Shown: piece after piece, positions 17,875 through 27,314 of the stretch
How the letters are laid out: each line of letters starts with the position of its first letter
How positions within the stretch are numbered: the stretch's first letter is position 1
Source of the DNA: Massilia sp. ST3
Lineage (GTDB): Bacteria > Pseudomonadota > Gammaproteobacteria > Burkholderiales > Burkholderiaceae_D
Direction of reading: 5' to 3'
Length of the DNA: 64,000 nucleotides
Assembly: GCF_018119405.1 (NCBI RefSeq)
Contig: NZ_JAGPWC010000003.1
Coordinates: forward strand, 62,001-126,000
Notes under the pieces: model-generated
Told to the model about the DNA's origin: nothing
The model's input: the letters and a program-made list of their open reading frames with translations, nothing else
Databases searched by the model: none
Made by a program: the position numbers and the translations under genes

Positions 17875-19837
17875 GATCGTCCGGCGCGTCTGGCGCGCCG
17901 CCCAGCTGCGCCGCCTGCCCCTGTGGGTAGGTGGGGCCTTGCCCTGGCTGGCCCTGCCGTCCGGTCCCGGCCTGCTCGCCTGGGGCGGCTGGTGCGCCTG
18001 GGACTGGGCCAAGCTGCGCCGCCGCGTCAACCACGAGTGGAGCGGCTGGCTGGACGGCGCCGTGCCCGAGATGGAAGACAGTTCGGCGCTGCTGGCCCAT
18101 GCCGACAGTCCGGTCGCGCGCCTGCAGCGCCAGCGCTTGCTGGATCGCCTGGACGCCAGCGTCACCAAGGCCCAGCTGCGCGGCATCGCCAAGGGCCGGA
18201 TTGCCGCCGGCGTGCCGATTTTCCTGACCAGCGCCGCGCTGGCCGGCATGCTGTGGTTTGCGGGCCAGGGCAAGCCGCAGGCCGGCGGCCTGGCGCCGCA
18301 ACCGCTTGCCGCGGCAGTGGCCGCGCCGCTGTCGCCCCTTACCGTGCGCCTGGCGCCGCCGGCCTATACCGGCGTGGCGGCGTCCGAATCGGCGCCGCGC
18401 GACCTGCAGGCGCCCGAGCAGACCAAGGTTTCCTGGTGCCTGAAGGACGGCGCGGCGAACACCGACAACATCGAGCTGGGCAATGGCGAGCTGCTCAAGC
18501 CCGGCAAGGAGTGCGTCAGCTGGACCGCGACGGAATCCGTGCTGTGGCGCTGGCGCGGCAAGCGCTATACCCTGCGCGTGCTTCCCGACCAGCCGCCCGA
18601 GATCACGATCACCGCGCCCGGCCAGATGGTGGTCGAGCTGCCCGAGAACGCGGGTACGGCGCCGATGGGCGTCAGGATCCGCGACGACTACGCGATCAAG
18701 CGCGCCACCCTGCACATGACCCTGGCGCGCGGCAGCGGCGAGAACGTGCGCTTCACCGACCGCGAGATGCCCCTGCCGGCCTCGAACGACCCGAAGCAGC
18801 GCAACTGGTCGAAACAGTGGTCGCTGGCGGACCTGGGCATGGAGCCGGGCGACGAACTGTATTTCTTCGTCCGCGCGACCGATAACGCCACCCGCCCCCA
18901 TACGGTGCAGTCGCCGACTTATACCCTGCGCCTGCCAGCGCCACCCGGCGAGGCCGAAGAGGAAAGCGCGGCGATGCCGATGCTGGTCAAGCCGCAGAGC
19001 CTGCGCAGCCAGCGCCAGATCATCATCGATACCGAGCAGCTGGTGGCCGACATGCGGGCAACCAGGATGAGCGAGGAAGCGGTGCGCGACCGCAGCCAGA
19101 AGATCGCGGGCGACCAGGGCATGCTGCGCCGCCGTTATGGCCAGTTCCTGGGCGAGGAATCCTCGCTGTTCGCCGACGACGAGGGCGGCGAGGAGCATGG
19201 CGACCACGGTGGCGAAGAAAAACAGGACATCCTGCACCAGTTCGGCCACGCCCACGACGAGTCCGAGAACGCCACCCTGTACGACGAGGAAACGAAGAAA
19301 GTGCTGCGCCGCGCCCTGTCCGCGATGTGGGATGCGGAAAAGGCCTTGCGCGCGATCGCGCCCAAGACGGCTTTGCCGCCCGAGCACAAGGCGCTCGAGG
19401 CGATCAAGGAACTGCAGCAGGCCGAGCGCGTCTACCTGCACAAGACCGCTTTCACGCCGCCGCCGATCAAGGAAGAAAAGCGCATGAGCGGCGACATGGA
19501 TGGCACGGCCAGCTACCGCCGCGAGCAGGCGGGGCCGGACCAGCCGGTGCCGGACGAGGTCCGCACCCTGGTGCAGGCGCTGTCGAGCGACGGCCCGCTG
19601 CCGGCCTTGTGGACCCGGACCGCCCACGACTGGGTGCGCAACAAGCTGGCTGAAGACGAACAGCGCCTCTCGGCCCAGCGCGCGATCCAGGACGTGGCGG
19701 ACGGCTGCGCGAGCTGCCGCCCTGTGCTGCGCGCCTGGCTGCGGGCCGGCGCAGGCCAGGGCCAGGTGCTGCTGCAAGCCCGCCCGGCGGTGGAAACGCC
19801 GTTCGTGCGCGGCTGGCGCGAAGGAGCCAAGCCATGA
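17858..19837 (+). CDS. DUF4175-like membrane protein
   Basis: About 659 aa. Two hydrophobic segments lie in the first 145 residues (near 22-45 and 122-140), followed by Ig-like beta-rich sequence (LTVRLAPPAYTGVAA, PEITITAPGQMVVELPENAG) and a long charged helical region with acidic clusters. This pattern fits the DUF4175/large periplasmic component that accompanies MoxR-DUF58-BatA operons. The ATG at 17858 overlaps the previous gene; the 81 extra codons of the longer ORF are a shadow of the BatA-like gene. Mechanism unknown; a scaffold for envelope peptide or protein handling is an inference. Confidence 0.75.
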   Translation: MQESAEIVRRVWRAAQLRRLPLWVGGALPWLALPSGPGLLAWGGWCAWDWAKLRRRVNHEWSGWLDGAVPEMEDSSALLAHADSPVARLQRQRLLDRLDASVTKAQLRGIAKGRIAAGVPIFLTSAALAGMLWFAGQGKPQAGGLAPQPLAAAVAAPLSPLTVRLAPPAYTGVAASESAPRDLQAPEQTKVSWCLKDGAANTDNIELGNGELLKPGKECVSWTATESVLWRWRGKRYTLRVLPDQPPEITITAPGQMVVELPENAGTAPMGVRIRDDYAIKRATLHMTLARGSGENVRFTDREMPLPASNDPKQRNWSKQWSLADLGMEPGDELYFFVRATDNATRPHTVQSPTYTLRLPAPPGEAEEESAAMPMLVKPQSLRSQRQIIIDTEQLVADMRATRMSEEAVRDRSQKIAGDQGMLRRRYGQFLGEESSLFADDEGGEEHGDHGGEEKQDILHQFGHAHDESENATLYDEETKKVLRRALSAMWDAEKALRAIAPKTALPPEHKALEAIKELQQAERVYLHKTAFTPPPIKEEKRMSGDMDGTASYRREQAGPDQPVPDEVRTLVQALSSDGPLPALWTRTAHDWVRNKLAEDEQRLSAQRAIQDVADGCASCRPVLRAWLRAGAGQGQVLLQARPAVETPFVRGWREGAKP

Positions 19838-21369
19838 ACACCACGATCCTGATCGCGGCGCTCGCCGTTGCCGGCGTGGCGAGCGCAGGCCTCTATCTGG
19901 CGCGCCGCAAGTGGCTGGACGCGCTGCTGGTCGCCATTGCGGCCGGCGCGCTTGGCCTGTTCGCCGCGGATCTGCGCGTGCCGGGCGAAGGCGGACGCAC
20001 CCTGGCGCTTGATCCGAAGGCCGTGCCGTCCTCGCTGGACGGCATCCGCGCGCTCACGCTCAAGGGCGATGGCCTGCGCGCCGCCCAGTGGAACGACCTG
20101 CCGGCGCGGCCGCTGGCCTGGGACATGCCGCGCACTGGCGGGCTGCAGCTGGACTTCCCGTGCGACGTGGCGCTGGGCCGCCTGTTCGTCCTGAAGGTGC
20201 AACGCGAGGACCGGGGCGAAGCGCGCCTGGAACTGCTGGCCGAAAATGGCCAGGTGCTGGCCCAGGCCAAGGGCCCCGGCGAGCTGGCCGCCACCTGGCT
20301 GCCGCCGGTGGCCGAGCCGGTGGTCTTGAAGGCGCGCCTGCTGGACGCCAGGGACAAGCTGATCGCCGAGGGGCCGGTGCCCTTCATCGTGCACGAGCCG
20401 GCCATCCTGCAGGTGCAGGGCCGCTTCGGCGCGCCTTCCTTCGACCTGCGGGTGCTGAACGAACTCTTGAGCGGCAGCGGCGCGCTGCTGGACTGGCAGG
20501 TGATGCTGAGCCGTGCCCTTACGCGCACCGAGACCGCGCGCGAAGCCATGACGGCGCCCAACCTGACGGTGATCGACGCCGCCTGGTTCGAACGCGCCGG
20601 CGCCGGCGAGCGTTCCGCTTTGCTGGCCAAGGTGGGGCAGGGCACGTCCCTGCTGGTCCTGGGCGGGAATGCGAACGACGCGGGCCTGTGGTCGCGCAGC
20701 CTGCAGCTGCCCTTGCAGGCGCAGCCAGCGGGCCGCAAGATCGAGGCGCCGCTGGAGTTGCCGGTCGCGCCGCTGGTTCCCGCCTCGCGGACGGCGGGGC
20801 CGTGGACGGGCTCGGAGGACATGGTCTGGACGCGCGGCTGGCAGAAGGGCCGCATCGCCTGGCTGGGCGTGACCGAATGGCACCGCCACGCCATCAGCGA
20901 GCCGCGCGCGCTGGCGCTGTGGTGGCAGGGCGTGCTGGACCGCCTGGACATCGAACAGAAGCAGCGGACCGAATGGCTGGCCCCTGCCGAGATGCCGCTG
21001 CCCGGCCAGCGCCTCGAAGTCTGCGCGCGCGGAGTCAGCGGCGAGGCGCGCTTCCCCGGACTGAAACAGACACTGGCCTGGCAACGCCGGGCGGACCGCG
21101 CCGACGCCTCCTGCGTCGCCGTGTGGCCGGAAAAGACCGGCTGGCTGCGGGTGGAGGACAAGAAGGCCGGCGTCCACGCCGTCTACGTGTATGCGCCGGG
21201 CGACTGGCCGCAATGGCAGGCGGCGCAGCGGCGCGATGCGACGGCCCGCTATGCCGCACGTACGCCCGCGGCGACCGGCGAGGGACCAACGCGCGCGCTG
21301 CCCGCCTGGCCCTTCGCCCTGGTCTTCGCGCTGGCCATGCTGGCGCTATGGTGGCGCGAACGCAGGTAA
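19834..21369 (+). CDS. Membrane-anchored protein ending the MoxR/BatA operon
   Basis: 511 aa with two N-terminal hydrophobic segments (starting at residues 4 and 28), a long soluble region and a C-terminal helix (WPFALVFALAMLALWW) followed by RER. The soluble part has the look of a glutamine-amidotransferase-like fold found in BatA/DUF4159 relatives (LTVIDAAWFERAG, TSLLVLGGNANDAG), but no catalytic Cys is evident. It starts with a 4-nt overlap (ATGA) with the preceding gene. Role in the complex is unknown. Confidence 0.7.
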   Translation: MNTTILIAALAVAGVASAGLYLARRKWLDALLVAIAAGALGLFAADLRVPGEGGRTLALDPKAVPSSLDGIRALTLKGDGLRAAQWNDLPARPLAWDMPRTGGLQLDFPCDVALGRLFVLKVQREDRGEARLELLAENGQVLAQAKGPGELAATWLPPVAEPVVLKARLLDARDKLIAEGPVPFIVHEPAILQVQGRFGAPSFDLRVLNELLSGSGALLDWQVMLSRALTRTETAREAMTAPNLTVIDAAWFERAGAGERSALLAKVGQGTSLLVLGGNANDAGLWSRSLQLPLQAQPAGRKIEAPLELPVAPLVPASRTAGPWTGSEDMVWTRGWQKGRIAWLGVTEWHRHAISEPRALALWWQGVLDRLDIEQKQRTEWLAPAEMPLPGQRLEVCARGVSGEARFPGLKQTLAWQRRADRADASCVAVWPEKTGWLRVEDKKAGVHAVYVYAPGDWPQWQAAQRRDATARYAARTPAATGEGPTRALPAWPFALVFALAMLALWWRERR

Positions 21370-21378
21370 GGAAAACCC

Positions 21379-21735
21379 ATGGCAACCGACAAGCATTTCG
21401 TTGATTACGTGATCGAGCAGGCCGGCCTGGGCAGCCGGCTGGGCTGCAAGAAGCTGTTCGGCGAGTTCGCGCTCTACCTGGACGGGAAGGTGGTGGCCTT
21501 CGCCTGCGATAACAGTCTGTTCATCAAGCCGTCACGGGCGGTCGATACTTTGGCGCCGCAGCTGCCGAAGGGGCCGCCCTATCCGGGGGCGAAGGACTAT
21601 CCGATCGCCGACGAGCTGCTCGACGATCCGGAGGCCTTGCGGCGCCTGATCCTGGAAACGGCGGCGCTGATGCCGCCGCCGAAAGCGAAAAAGCCGCCCA
21701 AGGGCAAGGCCCGCAAACCGGCCAGCGAGGAATGA
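21379..21735 (+). CDS. TfoX/Sxy N-terminal domain protein
   Basis: 118 aa with the TfoX N-terminal fold (GCKKLFGEFALYLDGKVVAF, then FIKPS). The C-terminal 20 residues are Lys/Pro-rich and probably disordered. Full-length TfoX/Sxy regulates competence with CRP; many short proteins like this have no proven role. It begins 9 nt after the membrane protein gene and may be the last gene of that operon. The start has AAGGAAAA upstream. Confidence 0.8.
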   Translation: MATDKHFVDYVIEQAGLGSRLGCKKLFGEFALYLDGKVVAFACDNSLFIKPSRAVDTLAPQLPKGPPYPGAKDYPIADELLDDPEALRRLILETAALMPPPKAKKPPKGKARKPASEE

Positions 21736-21742
21736 GCGCCCT

Positions 21743-22132
21743 TTAGTGCTGCCCCGCCAGGACAGGCCGCGCCGACTGGGCATCGGCCCTCAGGGCGAAC
21801 CAGGTCCAGAGCGCGCCGCCCAGGTCCACCAGTCCGAACAGGATGAGCATGGGGCTGGCCATGCCGCTCAGTGCGAAGACGGTAAAGGCCACGAAGACGA
21901 GGGAGCGCGTATACACCGAGGCCTCGAGGAAGGGCTTGTTCTCGTGCTTGCCCGCGACCCAGGAATAGACGCCCAGCACGCAAGCCATCACGCCGATGAC
22001 GCGGATCCAGACCTCGGTGGTAGGCGCAATCCCGAACAGCCCGAGCAGGAAGTTCGGCGCGAGGATCAGCACCGGACCGATGAGGAACAAATAGGCTGCG
22101 AAGGCTTTCGCGCTGAAGGCGGACTTGGACAT
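21743..22132 (-). CDS. Small four-helix membrane protein
   Basis: 129 aa with hydrophobic segments near residues 10-32, 38-58, 75-90 and 93-112, so probably four membrane helices. I do not recognise a specific family with confidence; it resembles small uncharacterised proteins of the DUF4345 kind. The ATG at 22132 has AGGAAAG upstream; the longer ORF adds 30 basic residues with no support. Convergent with the TfoX-like gene. Confidence 0.65.
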   Translation of the reverse strand: MSKSAFSAKAFAAYLFLIGPVLILAPNFLLGLFGIAPTTEVWIRVIGVMACVLGVYSWVAGKHENKPFLEASVYTRSLVFVAFTVFALSGMASPMLILFGLVDLGGALWTWFALRADAQSARPVLAGQH

Positions 22133-22244
22133 GGTTTTCTTTCCTGGGAAGAGATGGCCGCTCGACTGTAGCACCATCCGACGCGAAAATATCGACCTGC
22201 CGCCGCCGCACGGGCGTTTCATGCGCCGCGCATCATGCGCACCT

Positions 22245-23048
22245 TCAAATCACACGCGCCACCCAGGCGATCAGCATGGCCGAGGGCACCAGCAAGGCCT
22301 GTGCGAGCAGGGTGCCGGCCAGCCGGCTGCCAACCAGCCAGACGATGGCCTTCCTGAACTGCGCCTCGCTGACCTTGCCCTCGACCACGTCGTCGGTCAT
22401 GCCGGACATGTGGGGGTCGATGAAGATCGCCATCAGGATGGTGGCGCCGCCGTTGATGATCGACGACAGGGTGCTCGAGGTGACCCGCACCGACGGGTCG
22501 AGCACCCCCGCATAGAGCGACGCGAAGACGCCGACAGTCCACAGCGCCGTCGCCGCGACGTTCAGCAGGGTGATCCGGACCGACACCCCATGCCCTGCGC
22601 CCATGCCGCTCATGTTTTTCGCAGCGGGCAGGCTGGCCGCGTCCTTCACGTAGGACAGGCCGCCCTTGAAGAAGCCATGCAGGATCAGCTTGGGAACCGA
22701 GCGGTGGACCTGGAAATGCAGGACCGCGCGCGCGAACACGCGCTGGAAGGTCGGAATCAGGAAGGCGCCCGCGACCGTGGCCAGGCTCGCCGCCACGAGC
22801 AGCCAGCGGAAGTCATCCAGGAGCGACACCTGCGCCACGCTATCGAGGCTGGTCTCCACGCGCTTGGCCAGGAAGGGCCCTAGGAAGGAGTTCGAGGTCC
22901 GCGATACCAGCACCAGGATGCTGAAGAGCGCGAACGAGACGGCTATCCTGCGCGTGCGCACTCCGGCGATGCGGACTGAATAGGCGAGGGTGCCGATCAG
23001 GTGGATGACGAAGGTGAGGAAGCAGATCAGGAGAAGTTGTTTATCCAC
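22245..23048 (-). CDS. amj: Amj-family lipid II flippase
   Basis: 267 aa polytopic membrane protein. The N-terminal block HLIGTLAYSVRIAGVRTRR and the internal MSGMTDDVVEGK match Amj, the alternate lipid II flippase described in Bacillus subtilis that can replace MurJ. At least six hydrophobic segments are visible. It would move the peptidoglycan precursor lipid II across the inner membrane. Single gene, divergent from the acyltransferase gene. Its presence in a Gram-negative that surely has MurJ suggests resistance to MurJ-targeting agents or a stress role, as for B. subtilis Amj. Confidence 0.87.
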   Translation of the reverse strand: MDKQLLLICFLTFVIHLIGTLAYSVRIAGVRTRRIAVSFALFSILVLVSRTSNSFLGPFLAKRVETSLDSVAQVSLLDDFRWLLVAASLATVAGAFLIPTFQRVFARAVLHFQVHRSVPKLILHGFFKGGLSYVKDAASLPAAKNMSGMGAGHGVSVRITLLNVAATALWTVGVFASLYAGVLDPSVRVTSSTLSSIINGGATILMAIFIDPHMSGMTDDVVEGKVSEAQFRKAIVWLVGSRLAGTLLAQALLVPSAMLIAWVARVI

Positions 23049-23264
23049 GTGCCAGTCGCAGGCTGCACACCGAAACGGATGTGTCGGTCGAGGATTGCCA
23101 TATTAGCATTGCCAGGCTGTCTAACCGCGGCAACACGTATTGCTGAGTTGTATCGCGTGGCCGGGGCCATCCCCGCTCGGCTATGATGGCGCCCGCCCGG
23201 CAGCAGCACCGCACTTTTGCCTCACGAAAGCCGGGGAAGCACGTTGAAACAAGGTTGATAGCGC

Positions 23265-24392
23265 ATGGTAGGGAAGGTAGTTGGCGGAATGCCCGGGCAG
23301 TACCGGGCCGGCGAAAAGCAGTTTGTCCTGATTAATCTGTTGAAGGCGGTCGCGGCGCAGCTGATCGTCCTGCACCACCTGGCCTTCTACGGCCCGATGG
23401 CCGACCATGCCCGGCCCCTGATGCCCGCGCTGGTCGACTGGCTCGAAGGCGACGCGCGCATCGCCGTGCAGGTCTTCCTCGTCATCGGCGGCTTCCTGGC
23501 CGCGAAATCGCTGTCGCCCCAGGGACTTCCCGGATCCGCGCATCCGCTGCAGGCCATCTGGCGGCGCTACCTCAAGCTGGCGCCGCCCTTCGTCGCCGCC
23601 ACCCTGCTGGCGGCCGCCGCATCGGCCTGGGCGGCGGCGTGGATGAGTCACGATTCGATCTCGGCCCCGCCGACCTTGAAGCAACTTTGGGCCCACGTGC
23701 TGCTGCTGCACAGCGTGCTGGGCGCCGAGTCGCTGTCGGCCGGCGCATGGTACGTGGCGATCGACTTCCAGCTGTATGCGCTCCTGGCCATGCTGGCCTG
23801 GTTGTCCGGCCGCCTGGCGGGCCGCCAGGCCTGGCTGATGCCGGTGCTGGTCGCGGCGGGCGTGGGCGCCTCGCTACTGTATTTCAACCTGGATGCGGAC
23901 TGGGATGTGTGGGCGCCGTACTTCTTCGGCAGCTATGGACTGGGCGTGCTCGCCTGGTGGGCGAGCGACCCGGCGCGCCGGCCCGGGAGCGCCACGCTGC
24001 TGCTGGCCGTGATGCTGTCGACGGCGCTGCCGGCGCTGGTGCTGGACTTCCGCAGCCGGATCGCCCTGGCCCTGGCCGTCGCCTGCGTGCTGTTCCTGTT
24101 CGGCCGCGGCAGGCCCGCCGCCCATGCCGGCGCAGGGCTGGCCTGGGTGAATTACGCGGGCAAGATCTCCTTCGCCGTCTTCCTGGTGCACTTCCCTGTC
24201 TGCCTGGTCGTCAACGCGGCTTTCGCGCGCTTCGTGCCGGAGCAGCCGCATGCGCAAGCCCTTGGCGTGCTGGTGGCCTGGGCCGCCAGCCTTGCGGCCG
24301 GCGCCGCCTTCCAGCGCTGGGTGGAAGCACCGCTGGGCCGCGTGCTGGCGCAGCCATTCGGCGCGGGCCCGGCCCTGGCCGTCAAGGCGTAA
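23265..24392 (+). CDS. Acyltransferase 3 family membrane protein
   Basis: 375 aa integral membrane acyltransferase (AT3/OafA type). Seen: the early catalytic region with LHHL near residue 41, then about ten hydrophobic segments ending with VNYAGKISFAVFLVHFPV, the usual AT3 end motif. Such enzymes O-acetylate or acylate surface polysaccharides or peptidoglycan. ATG 23265 is used (AAGG 10 nt upstream); ATG 23289 is an alternative. No glycan locus is nearby, so the acceptor is unknown. Confidence 0.85.
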   Translation: MVGKVVGGMPGQYRAGEKQFVLINLLKAVAAQLIVLHHLAFYGPMADHARPLMPALVDWLEGDARIAVQVFLVIGGFLAAKSLSPQGLPGSAHPLQAIWRRYLKLAPPFVAATLLAAAASAWAAAWMSHDSISAPPTLKQLWAHVLLLHSVLGAESLSAGAWYVAIDFQLYALLAMLAWLSGRLAGRQAWLMPVLVAAGVGASLLYFNLDADWDVWAPYFFGSYGLGVLAWWASDPARRPGSATLLLAVMLSTALPALVLDFRSRIALALAVACVLFLFGRGRPAAHAGAGLAWVNYAGKISFAVFLVHFPVCLVVNAAFARFVPEQPHAQALGVLVAWAASLAAGAAFQRWVEAPLGRVLAQPFGAGPALAVKA

Positions 24393-24398
24393 GAAGCC

Positions 24399-24426
24399 AA
24401 AAAAACGCCGGCGCAAGGCCGGCGTC
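24399..24426 (-). terminator. Rho-independent terminator of the TonB receptor gene
   Basis: Read on the minus strand, ACGCCGGCC-ttgc-GCCGGCGT is followed by seven T. It lies 50 bp after the receptor stop codon. The opposite strand has no T run, so it is unidirectional. Confidence 0.85.
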
Positions 24427-24474
24427 GAGATGCGCTTGGCGTGGACGGCGAAACCGCCCACGCCTCCATCGGGC

Positions 24475-26892
24475 TTAGAAGTTGTAGTCCGCCTTCACGT
24501 AGAACGAACGGCCGTTGATGCCGAACGGGCAGGTTTCCCAGCAGTGGGTGAAGCCCAGCTGCGGGAACGGCGCCGCCTTGACCGGATCCCACTTGGTCGG
24601 GTAGGTGTCGAACAGGTTGTTCACGCCGGCGGTCAGGCTCAGGTTCTTGTTGAACGCATAGCGGCCGGTCAGGTCGACGATCCACTTCGCTTCCCAGGTC
24701 TGGATGAAGCCCGGGGTGAAGCCCTGGCCTTCCACTTCGCCGAAGTAGTTGGCGCGCGCCGTCACGTTCCACGGACCGGTGGTCCAGTCGGCGGCCACCA
24801 CGTGGTGCTGGCGTGGCTGGCCTTTCTCGATCAGGGTCACCTGGGTGTCGTCGAACAGCTGGGAACCGGTCAGGACCGGCGACTGCGAACGGCGGTTGTC
24901 GACTTCGGTCTTGTTGAAGCCGAGCTGGCCGGACAGCACCAGGGTCGAGCCCTGGCCCTTGATGGTCTGCTGGGCCACCAGGTCGAAACCGGTGGTGGTG
25001 GTGTCGATAGCGTTGGTGAAGAACTGGGCCTGGCCCACGCGCAGCGGATCCAGGATCGCCTTGATCGGGCAGGCCGCGGCGGTCGCGCAGGCACCCGACT
25101 CAGGCGAAATGGTGCTCGAGAAGACGATGCGGTCGTCGATCTTGATGCGGTACACGTCGGCGGTCACCGACAGGCCCTGGGCCGGACGCAGGATCGCGCC
25201 GAAGCTCACGCTCTTCGAGGTTTCTTCCTTCAGCGGCTCGATGCCGAAGGCGCGGGTGACGGCGCTGTTCTCGCGCGCGGTCAGGGTCTCGGTCAGCACG
25301 CCGGCGGCGTTCAGGTTGGTCGAGACCGAGCTGTAGAACTTCTGCTGCACGCCCGGCGCACGGAAGCCGGTCGACAGGCTGCCGCGCAGGCCGAGGGTGC
25401 GGCTCGGATCCCAGCGCGCGCTCAGCTTGCCGGTGGTGGTGCTGCCGAAGTCAGAGTAGCGCTCGTGGCGGACGGCGGCGCCGGCCGAGAAGGTATCGCC
25501 CCACTTGCGTTCCAGGTCCAGGTAGAGCGCGGTATTGTGGCGGCCGTCGTCCACGGCGGTGCCCGGGGTGTAGCCCGGGAAGCCCTGGATGCCGGATGCC
25601 GCGATGCCGCCGTTCTGGTTGCGGATGACGATCGCCGGGTTGTTGGTGCGGCCGTACTGGTAGGAGACCGGGTCGCCCGCTTCGATCTCGTAGTTATCCT
25701 GGCGCCATTCGAAGCCGGTGCCCACGTACAGCGGGCCGCCCATGAAGTCCACCGAACCCTTGAAGTCGAGGTTGAAGGTGGTCTGGTCGAACTTCAGGGT
25801 GCCGGTGTCGGCTTCCAGCGGCGAGGAGCCGTTCTCGTAGTAGTAGCTGACGTTGATCGAGTTGCGCTCGTGGAACTGGAGCTGGCTGCGGCCGTGGGTC
25901 AGGCTGATGTCGGCGCTCCAGTCGCCCGACAGGTCGTGGCGGTAGCCGGCCGAGATCGAGGCGTCCTTGACGGTGGTGATGATGTTCGGCAGGAAGCCGT
26001 TCGGGTAGATCGCCGGGACGTTGCGGTCGTCGCCCGCCGAGCGGAAGAAGCCCGAGGAGTCGCCCTTGCGCTTGGAGGCGCCGCCGAACACGTAGAACTC
26101 GCCGCCGGCGGTCGGCAGGGCGGAGTTGGCCCACAGGTAGTAGTCCTTGGCGTCCGAATCGCCGATGCGCTGGGTCACGCGCGGCGGATCCACGCGCAGG
26201 GTGTCGACGCCGGCGCGGTTGGTTTCTTCGCGGTCGCGGCCTTCGACCGACAGGTTGAAGTAGCCGCCTTCCCCGAAGTTGATGCCCTTGTGCGCGCTCA
26301 GCGAGACGGTGTCGCCGTCGCCCTCGTCGGTGGTGCCGGCGCTGGCGCTGATGTTGCCCTGGGCGCCCTTCTTCAGGATGATGTTGATCACGCCCGAGAT
26401 CGCGTCCGAGCCGTACTGCGCGGCCGCGCCGTCGCGCAGCACTTCGATCGACTGGATCGCCGACAGCGGGATCGCGTTGATGTCGGTGCCGGCCGAGCCG
26501 CGGCCGATGGTCTGCTGCACGTTCACCAGCGCCTGCTGGTGGCGGCGCTTGCCGTTGACGAGCACCAGCAGCTGGTCCGGCCCCAGGCCGCGCAGGGTGG
26601 CCGGGCGGATGATGTCGGTGCCGTCGCTGATGAAGGTGGAGGTGAAGTTGAACGAAGGGTCGAGGTCTTGCAGGATCTTGCCGAGTTCCAGCGAGCCCGC
26701 GGATTGCAGGTCCTTGGAGCCGATCAGGCCGACCGGCACCGCCGTGTCGAGTGCGGTCTTGGCCTGGGTACGCGAACCCAGGACCACGACCTGGGCTACG
26801 CCTTCGTCCGCTTGTTGAGCGGCTACAGGTGCCAGAGCCGCCATGAGGGCGGTCGCCAACAGGGCGCGTTGTGGCAGTTTCTTCTTCGTCAT
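24475..26892 (-). CDS. TonB-dependent outer membrane receptor
   Basis: 805 aa receptor. Seen: signal peptide (MTKKKLPQRALLATALMAALAPVAA), a TonB-box-like segment (AQVVVLGSR), the plug domain with LRGLGPDQLLVLVNGKRR and VEVLRDG-type motif (IEVLRDGAAAQYGSDAI), then a 22-strand-type barrel ending in F (ADYNF). The ATG at 26892 with AGGATTGAGG upstream is chosen over a TTG two codons earlier. Ligand unknown; the plug sequence resembles receptors of the carbohydrate/siderophore class with NVQQTIGRG. A solitary gene with its own promoter and terminator. Confidence 0.93.
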   Translation of the reverse strand: MTKKKLPQRALLATALMAALAPVAAQQADEGVAQVVVLGSRTQAKTALDTAVPVGLIGSKDLQSAGSLELGKILQDLDPSFNFTSTFISDGTDIIRPATLRGLGPDQLLVLVNGKRRHQQALVNVQQTIGRGSAGTDINAIPLSAIQSIEVLRDGAAAQYGSDAISGVINIILKKGAQGNISASAGTTDEGDGDTVSLSAHKGINFGEGGYFNLSVEGRDREETNRAGVDTLRVDPPRVTQRIGDSDAKDYYLWANSALPTAGGEFYVFGGASKRKGDSSGFFRSAGDDRNVPAIYPNGFLPNIITTVKDASISAGYRHDLSGDWSADISLTHGRSQLQFHERNSINVSYYYENGSSPLEADTGTLKFDQTTFNLDFKGSVDFMGGPLYVGTGFEWRQDNYEIEAGDPVSYQYGRTNNPAIVIRNQNGGIAASGIQGFPGYTPGTAVDDGRHNTALYLDLERKWGDTFSAGAAVRHERYSDFGSTTTGKLSARWDPSRTLGLRGSLSTGFRAPGVQQKFYSSVSTNLNAAGVLTETLTARENSAVTRAFGIEPLKEETSKSVSFGAILRPAQGLSVTADVYRIKIDDRIVFSSTISPESGACATAAACPIKAILDPLRVGQAQFFTNAIDTTTTGFDLVAQQTIKGQGSTLVLSGQLGFNKTEVDNRRSQSPVLTGSQLFDDTQVTLIEKGQPRQHHVVAADWTTGPWNVTARANYFGEVEGQGFTPGFIQTWEAKWIVDLTGRYAFNKNLSLTAGVNNLFDTYPTKWDPVKAAPFPQLGFTHCWETCPFGINGRSFYVKADYNF

Positions 26893-26962
26893 CCTCAATC
26901 CTTTTTGCGTTGTGTTGTTGTCTCGTCCAAATTACTAAGACGCAATTTAATATTAACAATGA

Positions 26963-26992
26963 GTTATAGAGAAGAAAGCTTTTCTCATGCAA
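26963..26992 (-). promoter_or_regulatory. Putative sigma-70 promoter of the TonB receptor gene
   Basis: On the minus strand TTGCAT and TATAAC are separated by 18 bp, about 70 bp upstream of the receptor start. The region is AT-rich, unlike the rest of the window. A near-palindrome, GAGAA...TTCTC, fills the spacer and could bind a repressor. Confidence 0.5.
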
Positions 26993-27133
26993 AGTGGTAA
27001 GTACAAATGTCTCTTCCTTGCATAGATGTAGCGCAAAAGCCACGTATTTCATGTGTTAGCGCCCAACTATGAAGCCTGGGTAGAAAAAGCACGCCGAAAG
27101 TGCTGCAAAGCGGGATCACCCCTTGGCCATCTG

Positions 27134-27154
27134 CTTGTTACGTTCGCTAACAAG
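27134..27154. promoter_or_regulatory. Inverted repeat, possible operator
   Basis: CTTGTTA (27134-27140) and TAACAAG (27148-27154) form a perfect 7-bp inverted repeat with a 7-nt spacer. It lies upstream of the small gene at 27315. The form suits a dimeric repressor site; no regulator gene is adjacent. Confidence 0.3.
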
Positions 27155-27314
27155 ATTCTCAATGGTGCGCGAAAAGAACGATATACGATGAACAACAAGC
27201 CGGTACCGAAATCGGGGGGTATCCGGCCAGGCGGGGCATGCTCCGCCGACCTGGATTCGCCGTCCGGCCAGCATGGGGACGGCAGCGTGCAGTACCTGTT
27301 TTTGCAGCCACATC

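Larger units (their letters stand above)
26893..27314. other. 420-bp intergenic region, AT-rich at its left end
   Basis: No convincing gene. The left third (to about 27060) is AT-rich and holds the receptor promoter at 26963-26992. An inverted repeat lies at 27134-27154. The remainder is GC-rich and shows only shadow ORFs on both strands. Confidence 0.6.

Noticed and set aside
24250-27000. 916-codon plus-strand ORF opposite the TonB receptor
   Set aside because: Low-complexity translation with no recognisable domain; the opposite strand encodes a complete receptor.
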